Shown: piece after piece, positions 11,668-23,586 of the stretch
How positions within the stretch are numbered: the first letter of the stretch is position 1
Layout: each line of letters begins with the position of its first letter
Assembly (NCBI RefSeq): GCF_918797505.1
Contig: NC_092793.1
Location: 59,477,749 to 59,541,748, forward strand
Direction of reading: 5' to 3'
Origin: Bemisia tabaci
Lineage: Eukaryota; Arthropoda; Insecta; Hemiptera; Aleyrodidae
DNA length: 64,000 nucleotides
Notes under the pieces: generated by a model
Database searches by the model: none
What the model was told of the DNA's origin: nothing
What the model saw: the letters and a program-made list of their open reading frames with translations, nothing else
Position numbers and translations under genes: made by a program

Positions 11668-14600
11668 ATGTCTAGCGAATCTCGAACGGAGTATAAGCTC
11701 AATTCTCCTCCAGAAGATGGAATTTCTTCTGTTAAGTTTGGACCAAAATCATCCCAATTCCTTCTTGTTTCATCATGGGATTGTTCAGTAAGATTGTACG
11801 ATATTGTAGCAAATAGTGTCAGGATCAAGTATCAACATGACGCCTCGGTACTGGATTGTTGTTTTCAGGTTTGTCCCTCTCTTCATAAGTTATTTGTCAG
11901 TCCATGATGTACATCTGCTCACTCATTCTTCACTTTATAAATTTTATTTGCTGGCCAAAGTGTGAAACTGTATATCTGAATTGCAGTGTTTCAAAATGTC
12001 CGTTCCTATTTGATTTTTTTTGGAGAGAAACAAGTCAACTTTATTGCTGGAAATTTATGCAGAATATTTTGCTGACAGAAATGGAAATCATTGCAGTTTT
12101 CAATCATATACGTTAACCAGTTGTTCAGAGAAAAAATATGATTGTGAAACTGTAGAAATGCGCATCTCGGTTCGTAGCGTTGCAGACTTCCTGTCATTCT
12201 TTCTTTCTGCGTGGAATACCACTGAACGTCACTTTTTGAAAATGTCGAGTGATTTTTCTCATATAGAATATTCTATGAAAACTTCAATGTTGGTTCGGTC
12301 TCCTCTTAAGAAATAAAACAGGTGCAGAGATTTTGAAATGCCACAATCTAGATACATATTTTCGCAGTTTCGCTGCCGATGTAGCAGTGTTATTATAGCA
12401 ATAGCTCACAGAGCGGAAGGCTGCGCTGTGAAAGTGGCTTAATGTATGTAGTAAAAATACCAAAGTTCCTGTAATATTGCTCACAACATCATTTCTTACA
12501 AGCTTTTTTGCGTAAATAAAATTATAAGCATTGTAATTACCTAATATTACCAATACCTAATATTAGTGTTTCCTCTTTTGATAAAATAGAATGGAAGCAA
12601 AAAATTTTAAATGCCAAGAATGAGAATAAAATGAATATTTGGCAAATGACTCAGGAGTTCTTGCAGTTTCCCCTGCAATGTATGACATGCGAGAGGACTT
12701 GAATATACTTTCTCTGAGAAAACCCTGCTATTGATTATCCCTTAATTTTTTACAGGATGCTGTTCATTCATTCAGTGGAGGATTAGATAATACATTAAAA
12801 ATGTATGATTTCAACAGCAATACAGGTACACTGCACGAAAATTATCTTTTCCGTAACAAAAACTAAGAAGTTAGTTCCCATACTGTTCCAGTTTCAAATG
12901 TACTTTTAAAGGACTCAATAGTCAACTAGCACCTAACTAACTATAAATGAATTTTAAAGAATTGTTGCTGACCTGTTTTTGCCCTCTTCCTAGTTTTATG
13001 GCTCTGAATGCCGTACCTTCTCTCTTTTTAAAAAAAGTACGCTCTATTCCATAACTTTAATCGTTAAGTATCAATCAATTTACGTAACTCGGATAGCACT
13101 AAAAGAATGATAAACATTATGCAGGTGTACAAAAAAAATTTTCCATAGTTGAATTTAGTATGAGGTCTGGCTGAAAAGTAATGCCTTTGAGCTCATAACT
13201 TGAGAATCATTGATATTTTTCTCAAAAACTTAAACTATTCTGAAAGTAGACATAATTATATGGTTAACAATGGTTCTAACAATTGTTGCCTTTACAGCAT
13301 TGCCAAACTGCTAACAAATGCTCTCTAGTCTGTTGAAGGAAAATTTTATGGATGGCAAGTTATAACTCTGCCTCGCTAAAATTGGACAAATTCGAGATAA
13401 ACCTAACAATCAAATTACAGAGAAAGATAGTACAATGTATTTAAAGGCATCATTGAGTATCAAAACAGATTTACAATTATTTTTCAATATTATCTCCCCT
13501 AACTTCAACGCATTTCTGCTAGCGTTCAGCAAGTTGTTGAAATCCCTTGCTGTATCTATTTGTCATAATATCTATCTGTCATAAAGTTGATTTTTCCTGG
13601 TTGTTTCCCCCCCACAGAAAGCAAACTAGGCACTCATGATAAAGCCATTAGATGCATTGAATACTCTACAGAGGTTAACGCAATTTTAACTGGTAGCTGG
13701 GATTCTACTGTAAAGATGTGGGATCCTAGAACATCAAGAGCCGTTGGTACTTACACCCAACCAGACAAAGTAAGTAACAATACATTTTATTGCCAAATTT
13801 GGCTAGCTAAGCTGCAAAAAGTATGGTAATTGATCAAAAAAATTGAGCTACAAGCTAAAAATAAAAAAGTAATATTTCAAACTACATGCTTATAGGTGAG
13901 AAATAATAGATGAGAATATTTCTTATCTATGTACGTGTAGTTTGAAATATTACTTTTTTATTTTCGGCTTGTAGCTCAATTTTTAATCAATTACCATGTA
14001 AGTAACAATAATTGATTGGAGTGCCTGATTCCGTCTAAAAATCGATAAAATTTGAATCGATTTAGGTGTAAAAATCGATTTTTTCTGAATATTGATTAAA
14101 AAAATTGACTTTTTCCTGTCACTACCAGAGATGCCAAAATACATGTTGCTGTTAAGTGAAATACCATTTTCCATGAAAATTTTACGATTTTTCGCGGGTG
14201 AAAAAATCATTCCGAAAAAAGGAGGAAAATGTCTGTGGGGAGTGGGAAAAGCGTAAGCCCATAAAATAAGCTTTGGCAGTAAAAAAAAAATCTCAAAATT
14301 GCATCGATTCGAGGAAGAAATCAATTCGATTGATAAATTGGGGTAAATAATCATTTTGGCTGCTTTATTTTCTGATCAGAAAATCGATTTTTTGGTCGAA
14401 TTGGTTATTAAGCAGTATCTCTAGATTGTGTCAGCTGCAAAGGATATTCCATAAATGCTGAAATTGACACTTTGCTCCAAGAATTTCTACCTGTCGAGCT
14501 GATCTTGGTCTCCTTTGAAGGAAAACTTTAAAAGAATTGGATTGAAACTGGGAATATGAGACTAGCAGCAGAATGCATTAATTCGTGATGAATGGGAGGC

Positions 14601-17600
14601 CTAGGATGTGATTAAATAGACCAACATTGGATAAAGGAATTGGTTTCAGCAAGTAGATAGAATCGAAGATGATTGACTTGTCAAACTTTATGTACGTAGT
14701 AAGATGTAACGTTGTTCAATGTGTCTTTTTTAAAGATAAAATGTGATCAATTCTTCTTTTTGTGGTTTAACAAAATTCGTTCCAACAATTTTATGTTACC
14801 CATCAGGTTTACACAATGAGCCTGTGTGCAGAGAAGTTTGTTGTCGGTACTGCGGGTCGCAAAGTGTATGTCTGGGATCTAAGAAATATGGGCTATATCC
14901 AGCAAAGAAGAGAGTCCAGCTTGAAGTATCAAACTCGTTGTATAAAATGTTTCCCCAATAAGCAAGTAAGTATCCATGTTCGAGTTTCCATATGAAAAAA
15001 AAAAAAAAAAAAGGTTAGATACCTAGTTAGATATCGCAAATACATTTTGAATAATTATCAACTTTTTACTGGAGCCCTTAATATTCGGAAAATTTTCTCT
15101 TGTCCTGTGAGACATTGTGTCTTATTAAAATTTCGAGTTTGTTTGATTTTTTGTAGCTAAATTGTTCTATAAATAGCTCTGTTAACTGAATCGAATTCAA
15201 AGAGAATCAACACAATCACAGTGTTGTAAAATTGCATAAGGTTTTCTTCGCTTTTAAAAAAAATTGAAGGCATGCTCTTTTGATGAAATTTACAAAAGAG
15301 TTTTCTTTTAAATTGACATTTTTTTTGCAGAAGAAGCAAAAGAATTTCAGCAACTCGGTATTTTTGAGTTGAAGATGAAGATGCACAATTTTGACAACAT
15401 TATAACTACTAAGTTGATTCCCTTCTTTCAAATTCCATCAGACTCACAATTGTAATTTATCATTTCTCATATATTCTGAAACTAGCTCAGTTACCCCTAA
15501 AAGAATATAATGGAAGAACGCTCATCCTTCCTTGTTCCTGTAATTCTCCTCATAAAAATGCGCAATGAAGTCATTCTTGTAAGAGACACGGAAGAATATG
15601 TGGATTACATTTTGCAATAAGAAACCACTATTTCTGGCCCATTTTAGAAACAACATACATGCCATTAGTTCCCTTATGCAGATATGTGCTTTTATGGGAG
15701 AGCCAGAAATAGTGGTTCATTTTTGCAAAATGTAATCCGTATTACATTTTTCATTTTTTTCATACAAAAATTGGATTGCATGTTGCAAAAAAGAACCAAG
15801 AGCATTTCAACGTCGCTAGAATTTTGCAACTTTCATTCTTTCCAATAAAATTACTGAAATATTGCAAACAATTAAATTCACCAAGGTATTTTTGTTTTGA
15901 ATGTATAGTTTATTAGTAGTAAAGATAAAACTTGTTTACATGATTAATTTATATTCGCAAGGTAAAAATAGTTCCACAATTTTAGCAACATTTGAATGCT
16001 CTTGGTTCCCTCTCGCAAAATGCAATCCAATTCATCTCTATATAGCAAAAGCCACTATCGATGGATCTGGTGTTTTAGGGTTATGTCCTGAGTAGCATCG
16101 AAGGAAGGGTAGCAGTCGAATATTTGGACACCGGAGTGGAGATGCAAAAGAAGAAATATGCCTTCAAATGCCATCGTATTAAAGAAAATGGAATCGAGCA
16201 TATATTCCCTGTTAATGCTGTCAGGTATGATCAAACATGTACTAAAGTTGTGTTTTTTGCAGACTTTTTCATGATAGATATTTTTTTCAAGTACAATTTT
16301 TGTCACAGAAAAGCATTCATGCAAATTTGAAGTTTCCTTTTGACAGCTTCAGATCTGTCAAGAAGTAACATAAATACTACTGGCCGGATACGATTTTTGC
16401 GGGTATCCGTATCCGACCGGATAATTGCGATATCCGGTTTCTGGACCCGCCAGATAGTGTTTTTAATGCTAGATACCTTGGCGAATTATCCGGTATCCGG
16501 CTCCGGCCGGATACAAAAAATCGATATTCGTTTCCGATGACGTGAAAAATCTATTTCGGCCCAACTCTAATAAATACTTTTGAAAAAATCAGGAACCAAG
16601 ATAGATGTTGGCTCTTTTTTTTCTACGGTTTTCTTTTATGTTTTATAAACAGCTGATTCTTTAATGACACACCTGTCTCCCTGGCACTCATGGTATTTCC
16701 ATTGATTATACTTGTGAAACATTTTTTTCTCATCAGTTGGAATTACTTTTGGAATTTCTTATGAAATTAGTATTCAAGCATAGAATTTTTTCACTCCAAC
16801 TTTATAGAACATGGACGATATTAAACTCAGCTTCACCAGTAGATAACTTACCTACAGCAATACTGATAATTGTAGTTCCTACATTAAATGATTTTTATTT
16901 TTTGTCTTTTATTTTTATTTTTATATTACATAATGCACTTTTTCTGTATCCCCCCCCCCCCCCATTAAAACAAAATGTTGTAACGCTCTCCTCGATCTCT
17001 CCGCCCTCCTTTAAGGGTTATGTAATTTAAGGACGGCTCCTAAGATTTAAAGCACTTTAAGACACGCTCTCTCATCAAAATTTCAAAAATTAACTGTTGA
17101 ATGAGAATTTTTTCGCACAGACCATGTTCTACAAGAGATTTTAATCTGAAAGCAGAAATCGTAATGCTTAAATTTGCACCCTGTCTAGTGAATCATTATC
17201 TCTTAGAATCCTCTTCTTAGGCATAATGCTTGCCCACATTACTCCACTGCCAAATGTTGTCCCCATTTTAAACCTGGCCATCAATTCTAACGTTTCTGGA
17301 AAAATGTATAACCCGCTTTGTAAGTAAAATTAATCCCATCAACTTTGATACACTTTTAATGCCTGGCAAAAGATTACCAATATATGTTTTTTCTTTCAGT
17401 TTTCACCAAGGGTATAACACATTTGCCACGGGTGGCTCTGATGGCTACGTCAATATATGGGACGGTTTCAATAAGAAGAGATTATGTCAATTCCATAGAT
17501 ATTCTGCCTCCATCTCTTCCCTTTGCTTCAGTCAAGATGGTACGCATCAATTTCAATATTTTTTCACAACATAAATTAGAAATGTATCTATTTTGAAAAT

Positions 17601-20593
17601 GTATAAAAACCATGAAAAGCAATTTTTCTTTAGTGCTTTGAAAAGATAGTGCCCTGAATTATGCCTGAGAATGTTTTTATTTTTTTTTTTTTTTAGTCAA
17701 CCGATTGTATTTTATGCTTTTCCTTTCATATGCCCCAAAAACTGTTCAAAACTCACCTTTGAATTTTAGGAGCCATGTGGCCCATTAACCTTGATTTTCA
17801 GGGGCCATTTAAGATTTTTTAGAGGCCCAATTGACTTTCTGCCTACATATCACGGGGCATTTAGTGGAAAGTTAGATGCAAGATGTTTTAGATACAGAGT
17901 TAATAGTTGTAACTTGGGGAAGACAAAAGCACTAAGAATGAAATTGGGAATAATAGAAAAATTTCTGCTAACGTACACAGTCTCTCCCCTCCCCTCGTCC
18001 TGTTTAGCACCGATCCTCATTCTGCTGTGCCGCCGCGCACGTTTGTTTGCTTTTTGCAAGTTCAATATCAATCCGGTGTGGTGCCGTGGGCTAAAAAGTT
18101 GAAAAATCAGCAAACAGAAAAATTAGGAGTTTTTGGGGCAACTTTTAGTGGCCACGTTGGCGCAGAGTCTTAATTTTTTAGGCCCCATGACTGACGTTTG
18201 CGCCTGTGAGTTTCGAACACTGTGTGAAAAAGTCAAGAGTCAATGTCACACGATCAAATTGAGCCTCAATTCTTCAAGGTGAGGTGTTGGGATTGACTTA
18301 TTTGATGACTTTGACCAATCATAGCACTTGACTTTGGTATGTTATTGGCACGGTTTGATCATGTGACATTGATCAAGCATGTAGTATTTACATTCTGTTG
18401 GCAAGAATGTAAACTACAACCTAATTGTATTTTTAAATCTGTTCTCTCAATTTAAAGCTTAATTTCTAGCCCAGCAATGAAAGGATCAATGAAACCACTG
18501 TCCAAAAGTAGAAAGAGATGAGCGTCAATAGGACTTCCGTGAATAGGGCATTGGCTCGGTAACTTAAGCCGGTGCCGCTTGAGAGAGTGCGAACAACTTC
18601 TGAGTGTGTTAATTTGTTCGAATCTCTTGAAATGGAAATTTTGTCCAAAAATTAGCAAAGCGTAAGGGGGGGAAAAAGTCCAGTTCAAAGTTTTGTTTAG
18701 AGGTCTAAGAATTCTAAAATTTTGAAGTCCAGGAAAAGCAGAAGTCAGGGTCAAAACATTGAAAAAATGATGAAAACCCTGGTTAGTCTATATTAACTGT
18801 TTGGCCTTGTCTCCACGAGCCGTTTCACGAGATTTGTCCCAGGGAAAAATCCTACTTACCAAGTTTGAAAAAATATTGAGTTAATCAATATTTCTCCCAG
18901 TACCAAGTATGGTACTTGTACCCCTAGGACCCACTGAGAGAAGAAGAAGAAGTGAAAACAAACTGTGCGATATTTTATTCATTACTACATTGTTAATGTT
19001 TGTTTAGTTAAAATAATGTGTCTAATTGTCAATTGAGTGCATTTATTATTATAATCCCGGTTAAATACTCGACTTTAACTACTTTATCTTCCCGCGCAAA
19101 CTGGTCGCAGGACTGTATGAGCCCCGTCCCGTGGAGAAGGTAACTGGGAAAAATCCCAGAAGTTTCATTCCTGCGATTCGAACTTGGGACAAATCCCATG
19201 AAAACGTCCCATGGAGACAAGGCCTCAGACCATAGCACAATTGAAGAATATTATAATCAAATGCTTTATTTACTACTTAAAATAACAACATCGTTTTAAA
19301 CCCAGCAACCAGAAAGTTACTCTCTGAGAATCCCTAATCTACAAAATATACGAGGTGTGATCAAAAAGTTCCCGGACTGGTGCCACCCTGGGCTGAAAAA
19401 TGGTCCAAACGAGCTAAACTTAGGCTAGTTTGAAAGCTTATACTCTCACGAGTACACTCCTTTTTAGTTTTTGAAAAAATATTTATTAGTTTTCGCACAG
19501 CGTCAATTTTACGGAGACGTGTTTGCGCCGTGCGGCGATTTTGTCTGCGAACGAGAAATGACCAACATCCTTTTCCAACTTTGAGGTGGCTGATAAGACA
19601 GGTGCATCCAGCGATCACGCTGATATGAGTCTATCCTACCTCTGGTGTACTTGCACAAGATAAACCACTATTTTTTACCTGAAATGTGTCACTTGGAACG
19701 CATCAAGATGCAATTTTTCGAGTTTTTCGTTTTTTTTTTCGAAAAATTGCATCTTGATGCGTTCCAAGTGACACATTTCAGGTAAAAAATAGTGGTTTAT
19801 CTTGTGCAAGTACACCAGAGGTAGGATAGACTCATATCAGCGTGATCGCTGGATGCACCTGTCTTATCAGCCACCTCAAAGTTGGAAAAGGATGTTGGTC
19901 ATTTCTCGTTCGCAGACAAAATCGCCGCACGGCGCAAACACGTTTCCCTAAAATTGACGCTGTGCAAAAACTAATAAATATTTTTTCAAAAACTAGAAAG
20001 GAGTGTACTCGTGAGAGTATAAGCTTTCAAACGAGCCTAAGTTTAGCTCGTTTGGACCATTTTTCAGCCCTTTTCAAAATTTATTTTTTTGAATTAAAAA
20101 AATCGCCGCACGGCGCAAACACGTCTCCGTAAAATTGACGCTGTGCGAAAACTAATAAATATTTTTTCAAAAACTAAAAAGGAGTGTACTCGTGAGAGTA
20201 TAAGCTTTCAAACGAGCTTAAGTTTAGCTCGTTTGGACCATTTTTCAGCCCAGGGCGCCACCAGTCCGGGAACTTTTTGATCACACCTCGTAAACCTTTA
20301 GACAGTTATCCAAGACACTGATTCCTTTAAATGGAATCCATCAGGGCTTGCGTTTTTTTAAATGTAGCCTACTTTTGCTGTGCCTTTGACCGTTTATAAA
20401 AGATATTAAAAGGAAAAAGTCCCTTGATTTTTAATTATGATTTATTAAATAGTCTTTCCCTCTTTTTTTGACAGGATCGGTCTTGGCAATCGCTTGTTCT
20501 TACATGTATGAAATGGACACACCACCAGATCCATACCCTGAGGAGAGTATCTACATCCGACACGTCACGGATCAAGAAACGAAGCCAAAATAA
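11668..20593 (+). CDS. BUB3: Mitotic checkpoint protein BUB3
   Basis: BUB3 is a seven-bladed WD40 protein that binds phosphorylated MELT motifs of KNL1 at kinetochores and brings BUB1 and BUBR1 there. Coding exons: 11668-11868, 12756-12825, 13618-13769, 14807-14965, 16079-16224, 17400-17539 and 20475-20593. All borders are GT/AG, phases agree, and the sum is 987 nt, or 328 aa, the same as human BUB3. Landmarks in order are PPEDGISSVKF, FLLVSSWDCSVRLYD, LTGSWDSTVKMWDPRT, VGTAGRKVYVWDLRNMGY, QQRRESSLKYQTRCIKCFPN, SSIEGRVAVEYLD, KKKYAFKCHR, TFATGGSDGYVNIWD, FNKKRLCQFHRY and the C-terminal DQETKPK. ATG 11668 lies 27 nt after a splice acceptor, so a non-coding exon lies upstream. AATAAA overlaps the stop codon (20589-20594) and occurs again at 20992-20997. 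Introns hold several DNA transposon remnants. Confidence 0.97.
13159..13568 (-). mobile_element. Decayed mariner-type transposon fragment
   Basis: Position 13160 starts TGAGGTCTGGCTGAAAAGTA, a mariner-like terminus (elements of this group end with GAGGT..G.TCAAAAAGT-like sequence). Near 13450-13560, the minus strand still encodes NASRNALKLGEII and a following NDAFKYI, which resembles the C-terminus of mariner transposases. The rest is lost. It lies in BUB3 intron 2. Confidence 0.5.
13825..13996. mobile_element. Foldback MITE in BUB3 intron 3
   Basis: Left arm ATGGTAATTGATCAAAAAAA, then TTGAGCTACAAGCTAAAAAT and AAAAAAGTAATATTTCAAAC, is repeated in inverse at 13933-13996 with few changes. The arms are about 65 bp and the spacer about 40 bp. 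It begins 55 bp after BUB3 exon 3, so it lies close to the splice donor. Confidence 0.75.
15602..15738. mobile_element. Short MITE, GGATTACATTTTGCAA ends
   Basis: A 137-bp palindrome-like element: GGATTACATTTTGCAATAAG on the left, the inverse of GGATTACATTTTGCAAAAAT on the right, plus inner AACCACTATTTCTGGC in both arms. It shares its ends with the elements at 15773-16028 and 30891-31151 but not its inner part. Confidence 0.75.
15773..16028. mobile_element. MITE of the GGATTGCAT..TTGCAA family, next to BUB3 exon 5
   Basis: The arms read GGATTGCATGTTGCAAAAAA, then GAACCAAGAGCATT and GCAAC, and are present in inverse at the right end. It is 256 bp and has no coding capacity. It ends 50 bp before the acceptor of BUB3 exon 5, so it may sit over the branch-point region. 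A sister copy is at 30891-31151. Confidence 0.8.
18803..19224. mobile_element. MITE with GGCCTTGTCTCCA ends
   Basis: The 422-bp element starts GGCCTTGTCTCCACGAGCC and ends with the inverse of GGCCTTGTCTCCATGGGAC. An inner GGGATTTGTCCCA-type block is also inverted. No target duplication is clear. It lies in BUB3 intron 6, just upstream of the mariner-like foldback element. Confidence 0.8.
19351..20290. mobile_element. Mariner-like foldback element with an extra arm copy
   Basis: The ends are CGAGGTGTGATCAAAAAGTT and its inverse, bounded by TA on both sides, as expected for Tc1/mariner insertions. The left arm (19351-19725) folds against 19743-20065 around a centre at 19727-19742 (a T-rich spacer between GAAAAATTGCATCTTGATGC and its inverse). 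The last part of the arm, starting with AATCGCCGCACGGCGCAAAC, occurs twice on the right (19920-20070 and 20101-20250). Two short open frames beginning MIAGCTCLISHLKVGKG are inverted copies and are probably not genes. It lies in BUB3 intron 6. Confidence 0.85.
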
Positions 20594-23586
20594 ACATCAA
20601 ACCTTCCTCTCTCTGATTCTTTTATGTAAAAATTACTCAGAAATGAACCATTTTAAATTAAGACATTCAATTTTAAGATTTTTGTCCTCTGATTCATGAT
20701 GTGTATGATTTGGAAAAGTTCTTTACAGGCCTTCCTCATAATCAATTATAATTTTTGATTGATAGATTATGGCATTAATTAAAGGAGACACAAAGTAAAT
20801 TCTAGACATAAGTATGCAAGGAGCAGTGGTGATTCTAGCAAGTTGGCAAACCTGTTAATACTACATTTAAATCCATTGAATATATCTTCTTTCCCTGTCT
20901 GTTTACTTTTTTTAGTTCCCGAAAATAACACTCTATTGACACGGGCAAGGCAGCCTTTGTCACCTAGAGTCGATTTTTTATTGTACACTCAAATAAAGAA
21001 AAAGCAGTGCTGCCAACTTGAAAAAATAGCCACTGCCTAGGAGCAGCACTAAGCTGCCCAAGCAGCACATTTTCTCCTGTCAAAATCAAACTCGAGAAAA
21101 TATTTTTGAATGTGAACTTCAGTTGTAACATTGAGTCTAATAGAGAACTGATGAAACTTCTAATCTCTTTTTCTTAGCGCGATCTTGATATGACAAGGTT
21201 TTTTTAGCTTGAAGTCAGCCTGAATGTCATTTGCATTTTAAAATGAAAAAAGTGAATTGGCTCTTACTATAATTTTTTACCAACGAACCTTCAGTTTTGT
21301 CCTCTTTTCTTCTTTCACTGTTTCCTTCCTTCAGTTCCTGAAAAGAACACTCTATTGATTGTCTTATCATCTTCATCTTGTCTGTTATTCTGAACCATTG
21401 AATCGTATTTTAGTTGCAGAACTTAAGTTTTTTATTCGTAACTTTGTAACGTTTAAGTGAAGTTGAACATCTCTAAACTGAACTTACAGTTAAAGGGTAG
21501 TCCTAAAAGGAAAAAGACTGATACTGCAGACCCATAAAGCCACTCCCCTGCAATAGAATGGAATTTTCATTTTTTCTGAAATGGGCCCTTTTTAAAACGA
21601 ATGATTCAATTATTTCATTGTGTTCCTGTGTAAAAGACACAGAATTCTACATATCAGCAGTCATGTTAGCTTCCTGTCTTTTCAAAAGCACATTAGCGCC
21701 TAGGAAATAGCTCTACTAACATGGCATTTTGAAGATCCTTCAGCATAATGAAATAAATGTTAATCTGTCTTTCGGAGTGAGAGAGAGGAGGACAGTATTT
21801 CCAGTTGCTGAAAAGATGATCTTGTTGACTTTGCACTGTGAGATACAACACTGACTCTCACTAACTCACATTCTTAGAAGTGTCATGCAGATGGTATTAT
21901 TTCTTTGGTGACAGTGTGCAAGCTGATGTTCCCATAAAAGATGCTTGATGAAGGCACCTGTTGAATACTTAATGTTAGCAGCAATTCATAGCTAACTCAG
22001 GTTTTGAATTCAAAGTAATCATTTTGATTTGAACCTTGCCATTCTGTTCTCTAATTGCGTATTACTGTCTGTCCCCAACCTAAGATATTCATTATATGAG
22101 ATGGGTACTTACTGTAATCTTGAAAAATGTATTTTAAGCGAGATCTCAACCATTCAACCTCTTGTAGAAAGGTTTTAATTTTTAATTACAGTGAATTTCT
22201 ACTTTTTATCAGTTTTATCTTTTAAAAATTTCCTTGTCAACCATGTTGTGATATTTAAGGAGGACGATTTATTGGCCCCATTGATTCAAATGTCAATTAG
22301 AATTTGAAGACTCATCATCAATAAAAGGCCTAGTGCCAAAAAATTGAAAATTGAGTTAGATGTGGCATTTTCTTCCAAGCACAAAAGACTGCATACTGCG
22401 TCACAGGCCAAGTGCCGTCAACTTAAGAGTAATGCGTATGGAGTCCAAAATATAGCAATAGTGGTAAGTTCACGGGAATTTTTCAGAAATTAAAATGTGA
22501 ATTACTTTAAATCTACATTTGGACCCTTATCCCAGTTATTGATGCTAAGTCTTCATTCGTTGAACTCCAACTGCCAAAATCGATGCTTCAGAAAGCTACC
22601 AAATTCTTTACATTAATGAAACCACCATTAAAAAACTTGAAAACGCCAATAACCCAATTTCTCTAGATTTTTCACACTGTGTCATGATTTTTGCTACATC
22701 TGACACATTGCAATTATTGACAGAATGAATTTGGAGGACCATATCTCTGAGTACTGAGTTAAACATCCTTCATTACATATCAGCATCTACTAACAGTGGG
22801 CAATTAGTAAAACACCACTTCAAAATTAGAATGAAGTGTGTTTCATCTAAGTGAATACTTAGAATATTACAGAAATTTTATCCTCTCAGGCACTTTTCAC
22901 AGAGGCGTTGTTTGAATAAAACGAAATCAAATTTTTCTACTTATCTCCTGTCTTCATTTTAGAGTTAAAGGTTCAAATCTTCAAATAATAAAAACATGAT
23001 AATTCCTGTAGCAACCTCTCCCCCTCCCACCTTGAAAAAGAAAAATTAAAGACATTTATTTTGATAGGTTCCGTTGGAATTAGGTTTCAGTCTACAGATT
23101 TCTTGTAAATATGAGTTTCGCTGAGTGGTTCAAGGAGGAAGAAAAAAATAAAAGAAGGACAACTTGCTTGGTTCTTACTTCATATTCGAAACAAATATAT
23201 ATTTAACACTTTAAAGTGAGATTTTATGCACGAGTGCAATAGCTCTCATCAATATAATTGAAGTCAGCATGCTTAGAATTAGAAGGTACATAATAAACAA
23301 AAAAGTTAATACAATAGACTCAGATCTGACATTGCAGAGAAGCAGTGGCACAACTCTCTACTAAGACTTATCTAATTATATTATCTTCTTGTTGCGCTGC
23401 TCTCTATGTCATTCTGTACTTTTCCTCACCTTTGAGTTCAACGCATGCTGATTTATTCCATAACTCTGAGAGAGAATGAAATCATAATTTTTGGTGACAA
23501 AATAACTCACTTGCTTCGAGAGGAAAATGTTTAAAATAAATGGGTGAAGATTAATGCACCAAAGAAATTAGCTGGTAGTCAAACTA
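20594..23586. other. BUB3-METTL1 convergent intergenic region
   Basis: About 3 kb between the ends of BUB3 (plus) and METTL1 (minus). It is AT-rich with no long open frame. TTCC.GAAAA.AACACTCTATTGA occurs near 20917-20940 and again near 21339-21360. It should contain both 3' untranslated regions; AATAAA for METTL1 on the minus strand is possible near 23054. Nothing else is recognised. Confidence 0.5.

Noticed and set aside
16379..16540. Dense CCGGATAT/TATCCGG words in BUB3 intron 5
   Set aside because: They look like part of a repeat but no ends, unit length or inverted arms could be fixed.
19361..20132. Two similar 85-96-codon frames starting MIAGCTCLISHLKVGKG
   Set aside because: They are inverted copies inside a mariner-ended foldback element and have no transposase motif or gene context.
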